Source: Pseudomonas deceptionensis
GTDB taxonomy: Bacteria > Pseudomonadota > Gammaproteobacteria > Pseudomonadales > Pseudomonadaceae
Assembly (NCBI RefSeq): GCF_900106095.1
Contig: NZ_FNUD01000002.1
Location: 1,013,501 to 1,077,500, forward strand
Length of the DNA: 64,000 bases
Reading direction: 5' to 3'
Shown: piece after piece, positions 17,791 to 26,796 of the stretch
Layout: every line of letters begins with the position of its first letter
How positions within the stretch are numbered: position 1 is the stretch's first letter
Notes under the pieces: generated by a model
The model's database searches: none
What the model was told of the DNA's origin: nothing
What the model saw: the letters and a program-made list of their open reading frames with translations, nothing else
Translations under genes and position numbers: made by a program

Positions 17791-18684
17791 TCAAAGCAAC
17801 TGCTTAATCGCCGCCAACTCCTGTTCTGTCGCCCCCTTGATAAACAACTCAATCTGGCTCAGGGCGTCGGGCAGGTTCAAGTGCTCGGGCAGGATCTCTT
17901 CGCCGGTGCTCACCAGCAACGCAAAATGAATCACGTTCTCCAGCTCCCGGGTATTGCCCGGCCAGCTGTGGCGTTCCAGTACCCGTTGCGCGCTGTCGCT
18001 GATAAATGGCACCGGGAGGTTCAGGCGCTGGCTGTAAATGCCCAAAAAATATTCAGCCAGCGACAAGATATCCCCAGGCCGTTCGCGTAACGCGGGCAAA
18101 TCCAGGCGCCCTTCGCTGAGGTAGTGATACAGCCGCTCGTGGAATTTTCCGGCGCTCACGGCCTGCGCCAGATCGATACTGGTGGCCGCTACCAGCCGCA
18201 CATCCACCGGGCTCGGTTGATGGGCGCCCACACGGGTGACTTCGTGAGTTTCCAGGGCGGCCAACAACTTGGTCTGGATCGCCAGGGGCAAATCGCCTAT
18301 TTCGTCCAGGTACAAGGTGCCGCCATTGGCCGAACCAAACCAGCCGGCGCGGCTGCTGGCCGAACTGCTGTGAGCCCCGGCGGCATAGCCGAACAACTCG
18401 GCGTCGGCGTAGGTGGGGCTGATCGCCCCGCAGTTGACGGACACAAACAGGCCGGAGCGGTCGCTGGCGCGGTGAATATGCCGGGCCAGCAGCTCTTTGC
18501 CGCTGCCGGTTTCGCCGCGAATCAGCACCGGCAATGCACGGGGTGCCAACAGCTCAAGGTCGTTGCGCAGCTTGCGCGAACGAGGGTCGACAAACACCAG
18601 CGCCTTGGCGCGAATGCTCAGCGGGCTTTTTTCAGCGTCGGGAAAGGTCAGCAAGGGCTGGCCAAAGGTTTCATGCAGGCTCAT
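17791..18684 (-). CDS. Sigma-54-activator-like AAA+ protein lacking GAFTGA and HTH
   Basis: This 297-residue protein is essentially just the AAA+ domain of NtrC-type activators. It has Walker A GETGSGKE (57-64), Walker B GGTLYLDEI (from 121), LRERPGDI, and WPGNTRELENV near the end. At residues 103-108, where sigma-54 activators have GAFTGA, it reads GAHSSS. After the AAA+ core only about 40 residues remain, with no Fis-type helix-turn-helix visible. It therefore may not activate sigma-54 promoters in the standard way. The alpha/beta hydrolase gene lies 49 bp upstream on the same strand and is probably co-transcribed. Confidence 0.8.
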   Translation of the reverse strand: MSLHETFGQPLLTFPDAEKSPLSIRAKALVFVDPRSRKLRNDLELLAPRALPVLIRGETGSGKELLARHIHRASDRSGLFVSVNCGAISPTYADAELFGYAAGAHSSSASSRAGWFGSANGGTLYLDEIGDLPLAIQTKLLAALETHEVTRVGAHQPSPVDVRLVAATSIDLAQAVSAGKFHERLYHYLSEGRLDLPALRERPGDILSLAEYFLGIYSQRLNLPVPFISDSAQRVLERHSWPGNTRELENVIHFALLVSTGEEILPEHLNLPDALSQIELFIKGATEQELAAIKQLL

Positions 18685-18733
18685 GGCAGGCTCCCGCCCG
18701 CCGCCTAAAGGTGGGCGCGGGCGTTACAGAAAT

Positions 18734-19315
18734 TCATGCGCGGCGCAGGGCGCCATGTTCGATACGGGTTTGCAGGCGGTACAAAAAGGCGAAGCCTTGC
18801 TCCCAGCGTTGATGACCGGACTTGACGTTTATATGCCCGGCACCGCTGATGATGCCGACCTCGGCGCCCCACTGGCGGGCGAATTCCATGGCCCGCGGTG
18901 CGCTGACGGCCGCATCGTTGTCCGAGCTGACAATCTGGCTCGGGAACGGCAATGGCCGGGTCGGGATCGGTGCAAAGTTGCGCAAGGCGGGCGCACACGC
19001 CGGGCGTTCGACATCGGCCGGGGCCACCAGCAACGCGCCGCGCACTTGGCGCAACAGGCTTTCTGGCGCACGCTCGGCCCAATGGGCTACGGTAATGCAA
19101 CCCAGGCTGTGGGCGATCAGAATCACAGGTGTGCTGTCGGCGACAATGGCTTCGGCCAGGGCTGCGATCCAGTCTTCGCAGCGTGGTGTCAGCCAGTCGG
19201 CCTGCTCCACCCGGGCACTGTTCGGCAAGCTGTTTTGCCAGTGGGTTTGCCAATGATCGTCGGACGAACCTTGCCAGCCCGGCACTATCAAATAGCGAAT
19301 CGAATCGTTGCCCAT
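18734..19315 (-). CDS. RBBP9/YdeN-family serine alpha/beta hydrolase
   Basis: The 193-residue protein has the family signature VPGWQGSSDDHWQTHW near the N-terminus, the nucleophile elbow AHSLGC with its Ser, the late SSDNDAAVS acid region, and GHINVKSG with the catalytic His. RBBP9-like hydrolases act on small esters or peptides; physiological substrates are mostly unknown. It precedes the AAA+ regulator-like gene and follows a promoter region carrying the ATAAGAAGCT motif, suggesting a shared operon and control. Confidence 0.88.
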   Translation of the reverse strand: MGNDSIRYLIVPGWQGSSDDHWQTHWQNSLPNSARVEQADWLTPRCEDWIAALAEAIVADSTPVILIAHSLGCITVAHWAERAPESLLRQVRGALLVAPADVERPACAPALRNFAPIPTRPLPFPSQIVSSDNDAAVSAPRAMEFARQWGAEVGIISGAGHINVKSGHQRWEQGFAFLYRLQTRIEHGALRRA

Positions 19316-19384
19316 GGGTGTGCGCCTCCAGCGGTATGTGTGTTACCGAGTCAGTATAGGGACGGTTTTTAGATTCACTAAGGA

Positions 19385-19410
19385 ATAAGAAGCTATTTGG
19401 TTATAACTAA
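19385..19410. promoter_or_regulatory. ATAAGAAGCT motif with adjoining GGTTATAAC in a divergent promoter region
   Basis: The 10-mer ATAAGAAGCT at 19385-19394, followed by ATTTGG and TTATAAC, lies in the 120-bp AT-rich gap between the hydrolase gene and the DUF962 gene. The same 10-mer occurs upstream of the metQ-like gene (minus strand, 17706) and upstream of lrp (55016). Its role is unproven. Confidence 0.4.
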
Positions 19411-19435
19411 AAAGTAATTTCTGAGGATTCAGAGC

Positions 19436-19915
19436 ATGAAAAGCCTGGTCGATCATCTGAGCCAATACGCCGCCTATCACCGTGACCGCCGCAACATTGT
19501 CAGCCACTTCATCGGCATCCCCTTGATTGTGATCGCCGTGGCGACGTTGCTCTCGCGGCCACAGTGGGCAGGGATCTCACCGGCGGTGCTGGTGATGCTG
19601 GCGAGCGCGGCATTTTATCTGCGCCTTGAGCTGCGCCTGGGGTTGTTGATGACGGTGCTGCTGGGGTTGAGCGTGTGGCTGGGGCACACGCTGGCGGCGT
19701 TGAGCACGGCCGCCTGGCTGGGTTGGGGTGTTGGTTTATTTGTGGTGGGCTGGGTGTTCCAGTTTGTGGGGCATTACTACGAGGGGCGCAAACCTGCGTT
19801 TATCGATGATGTGACCGGGCTGATCGTAGGGCCGCTGTTTGTGGTGGTGGAGCTGGGGTTTTTGTTGGGCTGGCGCGGGGATTTGCGCCGGGCGATGGAG
19901 GGGCGGATTGCCTAG
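19436..19915 (+). CDS. DUF962/Mpo1-like integral membrane protein
   Basis: The 159-residue protein starts with the Mpo1 family signature YAAYHRDRRNIVSHFIGIPLI, in which the histidines form an iron site. About four membrane segments follow, and QFVGHYYEGRKPAF lies near residue 112. Yeast Mpo1 is a dioxygenase acting on 2-hydroxy fatty acids; the bacterial role is inferred only from homology. Its last 78 bases belong to a 219-bp unit that is tandemly duplicated immediately downstream, so a second copy of its C-terminal coding end lies at 20057-20134 without a start. Confidence 0.85.
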   Translation: MKSLVDHLSQYAAYHRDRRNIVSHFIGIPLIVIAVATLLSRPQWAGISPAVLVMLASAAFYLRLELRLGLLMTVLLGLSVWLGHTLAALSTAAWLGWGVGLFVVGWVFQFVGHYYEGRKPAFIDDVTGLIVGPLFVVVELGFLLGWRGDLRRAMEGRIA

Positions 19916-20275
19916 GGTCTGGAAATCGCTGTGGGAGCGAGCCTGCTCGCGATTCAGACGGTGCGGTTTGCCTGAACGACCGCGCTGATGCCTTCGCCAG
20001 CAGGCTGACTCCCACAAGGGGTGTATCAGCTCATTTTCTGAACGCTTGATGCAGCTTTTGTGGTGGTGGAGCTGGGGTTTTTGCTGGGCTGGCGCGGGGA
20101 TTTGCGCCGGGCGATGGAGGGGCGGATTGCCTAGGGTCTGGAAATCGCTGTGGGAGCGAGCCTGCTCGCGATTCAGACGGTGCGGTTTGCCTGAACGACC
20201 GCGCTGATGCCTTCGCCAGCAGGCTGACTCCCACAAGGGATGTGTCAGCTCATTTTCTGAACGCCTGATGCAGCT
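19838..20275. repeat. 219-bp tandem direct duplication across a convergent gene junction
   Basis: Copy 1 is 19838-20056 and copy 2 is 20057-20275, with four base differences visible. Each copy carries the 3' end of the DUF962 gene (78 bp), a GTGGGAGC-type REP pair, and the last 26 bp of the phosphatase gene. It fills the 334-bp gap between the two genes. The DUF962 gene ends in copy 1 and the phosphatase ends in copy 2, so neither is broken. Confidence 0.95.
19929..20017. repeat. REP pair, GTGGGAGCGAGCCTGCTCGCGA family, duplicated at 20148-20236
   Basis: The left arm CTGTGGGAGCGAGCCTGCTC and the right arm GCAGGCTGACTCCCACA form a long imperfect stem. The same element repeats once as part of the 219-bp duplication, and relatives lie near 39906 and 62207. 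Confidence 0.85.
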
Positions 20276-20897
20276 GCGCCAGCGTTTCAAAGTGGTACTT
20301 GGGATTAAACGAGTTCAGCTCTTCAAAGCTGCCAAACCCGTAACCCACGGCTGCCGCGTCCATACCGTTGTCGCGGGCACCGATCAGGTCGTGTTTGCGA
20401 TCGCCGATCATCAGGGTCTGTGCCGGGTCCAGCCCTTGTTCGTTCATCAAGTGAGCAATCAGCTCGACCTTGTTGGTGCGGGTACCGTCCAGTTCGCTGC
20501 CGTAGATCACTTTGAAGTGCTTGGCGAAATCAAAATGGCGGGCGATTTCACGGGCATAGATGTGCGGCTTGGACGTCGCGATAAACAGTTGGCGACCCTG
20601 CCCCACCAGCTCTTCGAGCAGCGGTGTCACGCCTTCGAATACGTGGTTTTCATACAGCCCGGTCACGGCAAAACGCTCGCGGTAAAACCCCATCGCTTCC
20701 CAGGCTTTCGCCTCGTCAAAGCCATAGGTGGCCATGAACTGTTGCAGCAATGGCGGGCCGATAAAGTGCTCAAGTTGGGTCAGGTCGGGCTCGTCGATGC
20801 CCAGTTTGCTCAGGCCAAACTGGATCGAACGGGTGATGCCTTCGCGCGGGTCGGTCAGGGTGCCGTCGAGGTCGAACAATACGTTTTGGTAATGCAT
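20250..20897 (-). CDS. HAD-superfamily phosphatase, Gph-like
   Basis: This 215-residue protein has HAD motif I FDLDGTLTD with Asp9 and Asp11, motif II in FIATSKPH, a lysine near residue 143, and motif III in MIGDRKHDLIGA. The helical cap between residues 17 and 85 resembles phosphoglycolate phosphatase and other small phosphatases; the substrate is uncertain. Its last codons (QAFRK and stop) lie inside the second copy of the 219-bp tandem repeat. It is followed upstream (same strand) by the gamma carbonic anhydrase gene with a 23-bp gap, suggesting co-transcription. Confidence 0.88.
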   Translation of the reverse strand: MHYQNVLFDLDGTLTDPREGITRSIQFGLSKLGIDEPDLTQLEHFIGPPLLQQFMATYGFDEAKAWEAMGFYRERFAVTGLYENHVFEGVTPLLEELVGQGRQLFIATSKPHIYAREIARHFDFAKHFKVIYGSELDGTRTNKVELIAHLMNEQGLDPAQTLMIGDRKHDLIGARDNGMDAAAVGYGFGSFEELNSFNPKYHFETLAQLHQAFRK

Positions 20898-20920
20898 GAA
20901 AGGCTTCCTGGAAAATGAGC

Positions 20921-21469
20921 TTAAACCGGCAGGTGATAGCCTTCGGCCAAATGCTGGTCTTTGAGTTTTACGTAATTGCCGGCGCTGTAGGTGAAAAAGG
21001 CTTTTTCTTTTTCGCTCAGCTCACGCACTTGTTTGACCGGGCTGCCCACATACAGAAAGCCGCTGGCCAGACGTTTCCCCGGTGGCACCAGGCTGCCCGC
21101 GCCGACGATCACGTCGTCTTCAATGACCGCGCCGTCCATCACGATACTGCCCATGCCGATCAGGATGCGGCTGCCGACGGTACAGCCATGCAACATGACT
21201 TTGTGGGCGATGGTCACGTCGTCGCCGATCAACAGCGGGAAACCTTCGGGGTTGAAGGGGCCGGCGTGGGTGATGTGCAGCACGCAGCCGTCTTGCACGC
21301 TGGTGCGCGCACCGATGCGGATGCGGTGCATGTCGCCGCGAATCACGGTCAGTGGCCAGATCGAACTGTCGGCGCCGATCTCGACGTCGCCGATCACCAC
21401 CGCCGAGCGGTCAACAAAGGCGCGCTCACCCAGGGTCGGTGTGTGTTGCTGGAACGGACGAATGGACAC
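20921..21469 (-). CDS. Gamma carbonic anhydrase family hexapeptide-repeat protein
   Basis: The 182-residue protein shows the left-handed beta-helix hexapeptide pattern (VVIGDVEIGADSSIWPLTVIRGD) and metal-site histidines in GDMHRI, LHITHAGP and IAHKVMLHGC. This matches the YrdA/PaaY group of gamma-class carbonic anhydrase-like trimers. Enzymatic activity varies in this family and cannot be assumed. It is divergent from prlC and shares a short intergenic region of about 100 bp with it. Confidence 0.9.
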   Translation of the reverse strand: MSIRPFQQHTPTLGERAFVDRSAVVIGDVEIGADSSIWPLTVIRGDMHRIRIGARTSVQDGCVLHITHAGPFNPEGFPLLIGDDVTIAHKVMLHGCTVGSRILIGMGSIVMDGAVIEDDVIVGAGSLVPPGKRLASGFLYVGSPVKQVRELSEKEKAFFTYSAGNYVKLKDQHLAEGYHLPV

Positions 21470-21570
21470 CTATAGCTTCCTTCTTTAGCAGTAATAGGGC
21501 GTTGCAGTGCTGCGGTTAGCGGCGATTGTAATTAAGATGGCCCAATGTTTCTTTAAGCCAAGGTGCCAAC

Positions 21571-23622
21571 GTGAGCGAGAACAACCCTCTTTTGCAGCCC
21601 TACGACCTGCCGCCGTTCTCGGCGATCCGTCCTGAGCACGTACAGCCGGCCATCGAGCAGATCCTCGCCGACAACCGCGCCGGCATTCAAGCGATCCTCA
21701 AGGACCAGGGCCAGAACCCGACATGGGCCGGCCTGGTGTTGGCGATGGATGAGCTGAACGATCGACTGGGCGCGGCCTGGAGCCCGGTCAGCCACCTCAA
21801 TGCCGTGTGCAACAGCAGCGAACTGCGCGAAGCCTACGAGGCTTGCCTGCCTGCATTGAGCGCCTACTCAACCGAGATGGGCCAGAACCGCGAACTGTTT
21901 CAGGCCTTCGAAGCTCTGGCCCACAGCCCGCAAGTGGCTGACTTCGACCAGGCACAAAAAACCATTCTTGAGCATTCGCTGCGTGACTTCCGTTTGTCGG
22001 GTATTGACCTGCCGCCAGCGGAGCAAAAGCGTTATGCCGAAGTGCAGAGCAAGCTCTCGGAGCTGGGCAGCAAGTTCTCCAACCAGCTGCTGGACGCAAC
22101 CCAGGCCTGGACCAAACACATCACCGACGAAGCCATGCTGGCAGGCCTGACCGAATCGGCCAAGGCGCAAATGGCTGCTGCGGCCCAGGCCAAGGATCTG
22201 GACGGCTGGCTGATCAGCCTGGAGTTCCCGAGCTACTTCCCGGTCATGACCTACGCCCAAGATCGCGCCTTGCGCGAAGAAGTCTACGCCGCGTACTGCA
22301 CCCGCGCCTCGGACCAGGGCCCGAATGCCGGCAAGTTCGACAACGGCCCGGTCATGGAAGAAATTCTCGACCTGCGTCAGGAACTGGCCAGGTTGTTGGG
22401 CTTTGGCAGCTTTGCTGAACTGAGCCTGGCCACCAAAATGGCCGAAACCCCGGATCAGGTACTCACCTTCCTGCGCGATCTGGCCAAGCGCAGCAAACCA
22501 TTTGCTGCACGCGACCTGGAACAGCTGCAAGCCTACGCCGCCGAGCAAGGCACCCCGGAACTGAAAAGCTGGGATACAGGTTTCTTCGGCGAGAAGCTGC
22601 GTGAACAGCGCTACAGCGTGTCGCAAGAAGCACTGCGCGCTTACTTCCCGATCGACAAAGTGCTGGGCGGCCTGTTTGCCATTGTGCAGAAGTTGTACGG
22701 GATCGAAATCGCCGAAATCAAAGGCTTCGATACTTGGCACCCGGACGTACGCCTGTTCGAAATCAAGGAAAACGGCCAGCACATCGGGCGCTTCTTCTTT
22801 GACCTCTATGCCCGCGCCAACAAACGTGGCGGTGCGTGGATGGACGGCGCCCGCGATCGTCGTCGCACGGCAGCCGGCACCTTGCAAAGCCCGGTGGCCA
22901 ACCTGGTGTGTAACTTCACCCCGGCCGTTTCAGGCAAGCCTGCGCTGCTGACCCACGACGAAGTCACCACCCTGTTCCACGAATTCGGCCACGGCCTGCA
23001 CCACATGCTGACCGAGATCGAACACGCAGGCGTGTCCGGCATCAACGGCGTGGCCTGGGATGCGGTCGAGTTGCCGAGCCAGTTCATGGAAAACTGGTGC
23101 TGGGAGCCTGAAGGCCTGGCGCTGATTTCCAGCCACTACGAAACCGGCGAAGCACTGCCAAAAGACCTGCTGGACAAGATGCTCGCGGCCAAGAATTTCC
23201 AGTCCGGGCTGATGATGGTTCGTCAGCTGGAGTTCTCGCTGTTCGACTTCGAACTGCACGCCACCCACGGTGACGGTCGCAGCGTGGCGCAGGTGCTGGA
23301 CGGCATCCGCGACGAGGTGTCGGTCATGCGTCCACCGGCTTACAACCGCTTCCCCAACAGCTTTGCGCATATTTTTGCGGGCGGCTACGCGGCGGGTTAC
23401 TACAGCTACAAATGGGCTGAGGTGTTGTCGGCCGATGCGTTCTCGCGCTTTGAAGAAGAAGGCGTGTTCAACCCGCAAACCGGCAAGGCATTCCGCCAGG
23501 CCATTCTGGCCCGCGGTGGTTCATTGGCACCGATGGAGTTGTTCAAGGATTTCCGAGGCCGTGAGCCGTCGATTGACGCGCTGTTGCGTCACAGCGGCCT
23601 GACCGAGGAATCGGCAGCATGA
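21571..23622 (+). CDS. prlC: Oligopeptidase A (M3 zinc metallopeptidase)
   Basis: The 683-residue protein is a complete M3 peptidase with the zinc motif HEFGH at residues 470-474 and the downstream Glu in the WDAVELPSQFMENW region. It degrades short peptides in the cytoplasm, including cleaved signal peptides. Length and N-terminus (NPLLQPYDLPPFSAI) agree with E. coli PrlC. The start is GTG-like context AACGTGAGC at 21571. The YheV-like gene overlaps its end by four bases, a conserved arrangement in Pseudomonas. Confidence 0.96.
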   Translation: MSENNPLLQPYDLPPFSAIRPEHVQPAIEQILADNRAGIQAILKDQGQNPTWAGLVLAMDELNDRLGAAWSPVSHLNAVCNSSELREAYEACLPALSAYSTEMGQNRELFQAFEALAHSPQVADFDQAQKTILEHSLRDFRLSGIDLPPAEQKRYAEVQSKLSELGSKFSNQLLDATQAWTKHITDEAMLAGLTESAKAQMAAAAQAKDLDGWLISLEFPSYFPVMTYAQDRALREEVYAAYCTRASDQGPNAGKFDNGPVMEEILDLRQELARLLGFGSFAELSLATKMAETPDQVLTFLRDLAKRSKPFAARDLEQLQAYAAEQGTPELKSWDTGFFGEKLREQRYSVSQEALRAYFPIDKVLGGLFAIVQKLYGIEIAEIKGFDTWHPDVRLFEIKENGQHIGRFFFDLYARANKRGGAWMDGARDRRRTAAGTLQSPVANLVCNFTPAVSGKPALLTHDEVTTLFHEFGHGLHHMLTEIEHAGVSGINGVAWDAVELPSQFMENWCWEPEGLALISSHYETGEALPKDLLDKMLAAKNFQSGLMMVRQLEFSLFDFELHATHGDGRSVAQVLDGIRDEVSVMRPPAYNRFPNSFAHIFAGGYAAGYYSYKWAEVLSADAFSRFEEEGVFNPQTGKAFRQAILARGGSLAPMELFKDFRGREPSIDALLRHSGLTEESAA

Positions 23623-23897
23623 GTGATGCACCTGTGAAAGTGACCAAAAAACGCTTTATCGCCGGGGCTGTCTGCCCGGCGTGCAGCGAGCCTGACAAGT
23701 TGATGATGTGGAACGAAGACGAAGTGCCGCACCGCGAGTGCGTGGCCTGCGGTTATTCGGATACGTTGAATGAGCAAGGGCTGTCGGTGCCCAAGGAATT
23801 GGGTACGCGGGTGAATATCTCGGCGCTGAAAAAAACACCGGACCCTAAAGTGCAGGCGGTGCAGTTTTTTCCTAATCCGAAGCTGAAAAAGCCCTGA
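23619..23897 (+). CDS. YheV-like small zinc-ribbon protein
   Basis: This 92-residue protein has two Cys pairs, CPAC at about residue 19 and CVAC at about residue 39, forming a zinc-ribbon. A basic, lysine-rich C-terminus (KKTPDPK..NPKLKKP) follows. It belongs to the YheV family of putative metal-binding proteins with no proven role. The ATGA overlap with prlC indicates translational coupling. It is followed by an inverted repeat that separates it from cysA on the other strand. Confidence 0.88.
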   Translation: MSDAPVKVTKKRFIAGAVCPACSEPDKLMMWNEDEVPHRECVACGYSDTLNEQGLSVPKELGTRVNISALKKTPDPKVQAVQFFPNPKLKKP

Positions 23898-23902
23898 GGA
23901 TC

Positions 23903-24018
23903 AAAAGCCCCTCACCCTCTCCCGGAGGGAGAGGGGACTGATTCGTGGGGCCATCTAAATCTGCTTCTGCCTTTAGCTCCCTCTCCCTTTGGGAGAGGGT
24001 TGGGGTGAGGGTGCTTTT
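23903..24018. repeat. Inverted repeat of the CCCCTCACCC family (copy 2)
   Basis: The left arm begins AAAAGCCCCTCACCCTCTCCC and the right arm ends GGGAGAGGGTTGGGGTGAGGG, reaching the cysA stop codon. The inner segment CTGCTTCTGCCTTTAG closely matches that of the element at 55573. It separates two convergent operons and could stop both transcripts. Confidence 0.85.
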
Positions 24019-24998
24019 TAGGCTTTTTGCCACACCTTCGGCTTGAAGAACAATGTTTCGCCCCGCGCCAGATCGGTCAGGCTGTCATGGTCCTTGACCA
24101 CTTCAACCTCGATCAGCTCGCTTTGACCTTCAACCTTCAATGTCACCCGGGTGGTCGCACCCAATGGGCGGATGTCGCGTACCTGTGCGGCATGGTGGTC
24201 TTCGAGTTCGTGACGTGACAACGACACTTCGTGCGGACGGAATAGCACGTGCTGGTCTTCGCCGATGTGCAGGCGGTTGGAGTCACCCAGGAAGTGGTAA
24301 ACAAAATCGCTGGCCGGGTTTTCATAAACCTCGCCCGGTGAGCCGATCTGCTCGATCACGCCTTTGTTCATCACCACGATGCGGTCGGCGACTTCCATCG
24401 CTTCTTCCTGGTCGTGAGTCACGAATACCGAGGTCAGGTTAATGTCTTCGTGCAGGCGCGCCAACCAGCGACGCAGCTCTTTACGTACCTTGGCATCCAG
24501 CGCGCCGAAGGGTTCGTCCAGCAACAGCACTTTAGGTTCTACCGCCAGCGCGCGGGCCAGCGCGATTCGCTGGCGCTGACCGCCGGAGAGCTGCTCGGGG
24601 TAGCGATCCGACAACCAGTCCAGTTGCACCATGTTCAGCAGTTCGTGGACTTTTTCGGCGATGCGGGTTTCGCTCGGGCGTTCTTTTTTCGGCTTCATGC
24701 GCAGGCCGAAGGCGACGTTGTCGAACACCGTCATGTGGCGGAACAGCGCGTAATGCTGGAACACGAAACCGACGTTGCGATCGCGCACGTCGTGGCCCGA
24801 GACGTCTTCACCGTGGAACACGATGTTGCCTTCGTCCGGGGTTTCCAGGCCTGCGATGATGCGCAGCAAGGTGGTTTTGCCGCAGCCCGAAGGCCCGAGC
24901 AGGGCCACCAGTTCGCCGCTGTGAATATCCAGGTTGATGCTGTTCAGCGCCTTGAAGGCGTTGAAGTTCTTGCTGACATTACGGACTTCGATCGACAT
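24018..24998 (-). CDS. cysA: Sulfate/thiosulfate ABC transporter ATPase
   Basis: CysA powers sulfate and thiosulfate import at the inner membrane. The 326-residue protein has Walker A GPSGCGKT (35-42), the signature [15 protein letters not shown], Walker [12 protein letters not shown], and a C-terminal TOBE-like region ([14 protein letters not shown]). It is the last gene of sbp-cysT-cysW-cysA, with three bases between the cysW stop and its start. Its length is a little shorter than E. coli CysA (365) but normal for pseudomonads. Confidence 0.96.
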   Translation of the reverse strand: MSIEVRNVSKNFNAFKALNSINLDIHSGELVALLGPSGCGKTTLLRIIAGLETPDEGNIVFHGEDVSGHDVRDRNVGFVFQHYALFRHMTVFDNVAFGLRMKPKKERPSETRIAEKVHELLNMVQLDWLSDRYPEQLSGGQRQRIALARALAVEPKVLLLDEPFGALDAKVRKELRRWLARLHEDINLTSVFVTHDQEEAMEVADRIVVMNKGVIEQIGSPGEVYENPASDFVYHFLGDSNRLHIGEDQHVLFRPHEVSLSRHELEDHHAAQVRDIRPLGATTRVTLKVEGQSELIEVEVVKDHDSLTDLARGETLFFKPKVWQKA

Positions 24999-25001
24999 GG
25001 T

Positions 25002-25874
25002 TCATTCCTCCGCGGCGCTGGCGCGCAGGCGGTTAATACGGGATTCGCTCCACTGCTTGAGCAGCAGGATGAAGAGCGCCAGGATCAGCAACAGGGTGGC
25101 CACAGCGAAGGCGGCAACGTGGTTGTATTCGTTGTAGAGGATCTCGACGTGCAGCGGCAGGGTGTTGGTGACCCCGCGAATGTGCCCGGAAACCACCGAC
25201 ACCGCACCGAACTCACCCATCGCCCGCGCGGTACACAGCACCACGCCGTAGATCAGGCCCCATTTGATGTTCGGAACCGTGACGTGCCAGAACATCTGCC
25301 AGCCGTTGGCGCCCAAAAGGCGTGCGGCCTCTTCTTCCTGGGTGCCCTGCTCCTGCATCAGCGGGATCAGTTCGCGGGCCACAAACGGCACGGTGACGAA
25401 GATGGTCGCCAGCACGATGCCAGGCAGGGCGAAGACGATCTGGATGTCGTGGTCTTGCAACCACGGGCCGAAGAAGCCTTGCGCACCGAACATCAGCACG
25501 TAGACTAGGCCGGCGATCACCGGCGATACCGAGAACGGCAGGTCGATCAGGGTCACCAGGATGCTTTTGCCGCGAAAGCTGTATTTGCTTACGCACCAGG
25601 CAGCGCTGACGCCGAACACCACGTTCAGCGGCACCGAAATCACCACCGCGATGATGGTCAGCTTGAGAGCCGACAGGGCGTCAGGTTCGAGGATGGCGTC
25701 AAAGAACGTGCCCACCCCCATTTTCAACCCCTGGGACACGACGATCAGCAGCGGCAGCAACAGGAACAAAGTGAAAAACAACCAGCCGAAGCCGATCAGC
25801 AAACGTCGCGACAGCGGGCTGCCACGGCGGGCGGCATTGGCTACGGATGAGGCGCTTTGTGTTGAACTGGACAT
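25002..25874 (-). CDS. cysW: Sulfate ABC transporter permease CysW
   Basis: The 290-residue permease has six predicted membrane spans and the EAA-loop motif ([23 protein letters not shown]) that contacts CysA. It carries [25 protein letters not shown], characteristic of CysW. It pairs with CysT to form the membrane channel for sulfate. It lies 13 bp after cysT on the same strand. Confidence 0.96.
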   Translation of the reverse strand: MSSSTQSASSVANAARRGSPLSRRLLIGFGWLFFTLFLLLPLLIVVSQGLKMGVGTFFDAILEPDALSALKLTIIAVVISVPLNVVFGVSAAWCVSKYSFRGKSILVTLIDLPFSVSPVIAGLVYVLMFGAQGFFGPWLQDHDIQIVFALPGIVLATIFVTVPFVARELIPLMQEQGTQEEEAARLLGANGWQMFWHVTVPNIKWGLIYGVVLCTARAMGEFGAVSVVSGHIRGVTNTLPLHVEILYNEYNHVAAFAVATLLLILALFILLLKQWSESRINRLRASAAEE

Positions 25875-25887
25875 GGTCAGGCCTCCT

Positions 25888-26706
25888 TCACGGTTTTTCG
25901 ATGCGGCGCTGAATCAAGTTGATGATCAGCAGCAAAATGAAGGAAACCACCAGCATCATCACGCCAATGGCAGTGGCGCCGGTGTAGTCGTATTGGTCCA
26001 GCTTGACCATGATCAGCAGCGGCAGGATCTCGGTTTTGAACGGCATGTTGCCGGCGATGAAAATCACCGAACCGTACTCGCCGACACCGCGGGCAAACGC
26101 CAGGGCGAAACCGGTCAGCCAGGCGGGCAACAAGGCCGGCACCAGGATGTAGCGGAACACTTGCAGGGGCTTGGCACCCAGGCAGGCGGCGGCTTCTTCG
26201 ATCTCGCGGGGGATGTCGGCCAGTACCGGCTGCACGGTGCGCACCACAAACGGCAGGGTGACGAAGGTCAGTGCCAGGGTGATGCCCATCGGGGTGTAGG
26301 CGATTTTGAAACCCAGGTCGGCGGCGAACTGGCCGATCCAGCCGTTCGGGGCGTACAGGGCGGTCAGTGCGATACCGGCCACGGCGGTCGGCAGGGCAAA
26401 CGGCAGGTCGATCATGGCGTCGATGACCTTGCGCCCCGGGAAGGTGTAACGCACCAGAACCCAGGCCAGCACGGTGCCGATGATGCCGTTGATGATGGCG
26501 GCGACAAAGGCGGTGCCAAAGCTCAGTTGCAGCGCTGACAACACCCGGGGAGCGGTGATGATGGCCCAGAACTGGTCCCAGGTCAGTTGGGCGGCATGCA
26601 CGAACATTGCCGCCAGTGGAATGAGCACAATCAGGCTGAGATACACCAAGGTGTAGCCCAGCGTCAGCCCGAAGCCGGGTATGACGGGGGAGATACGACG
26701 CGACAT
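25888..26706 (-). CDS. cysT: Sulfate ABC transporter permease CysT (CysU)
   Basis: The 272-residue permease has six membrane spans and the EAA loop [27 protein letters not shown]. It shows [19 protein letters not shown], typical of CysT/CysU. It is the partner of CysW. The start at 26706 ([20 protein letters not shown]) is the conserved one. A strong hairpin lies in the 90-bp gap separating it from sbp upstream. Confidence 0.96.
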   Translation of the reverse strand: MSRRISPVIPGFGLTLGYTLVYLSLIVLIPLAAMFVHAAQLTWDQFWAIITAPRVLSALQLSFGTAFVAAIINGIIGTVLAWVLVRYTFPGRKVIDAMIDLPFALPTAVAGIALTALYAPNGWIGQFAADLGFKIAYTPMGITLALTFVTLPFVVRTVQPVLADIPREIEEAAACLGAKPLQVFRYILVPALLPAWLTGFALAFARGVGEYGSVIFIAGNMPFKTEILPLLIMVKLDQYDYTGATAIGVMMLVVSFILLLIINLIQRRIEKP

Positions 26707-26729
26707 AAAAGTCCTTGGGTTAACGCACG

Positions 26730-26753
26730 AGGCCCGCAACCAATTGCGGGCCT
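26730..26753 (-). other. Perfect stem-loop in the sbp-cysT intergenic region
   Basis: AGGCCCGCAA and TTGCGGGCCT form a perfect 10-bp stem with a four-base loop, 43 bp after the sbp stop. There is no T run after it on the minus strand, so it resembles an mRNA-stabilising or partial-attenuation hairpin more than a full terminator. Confidence 0.7.
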
Positions 26754-26796
26754 GATGTTCTAGCTTTAAGCATGGCCCAAAGGCCCGCCCCGCAGG

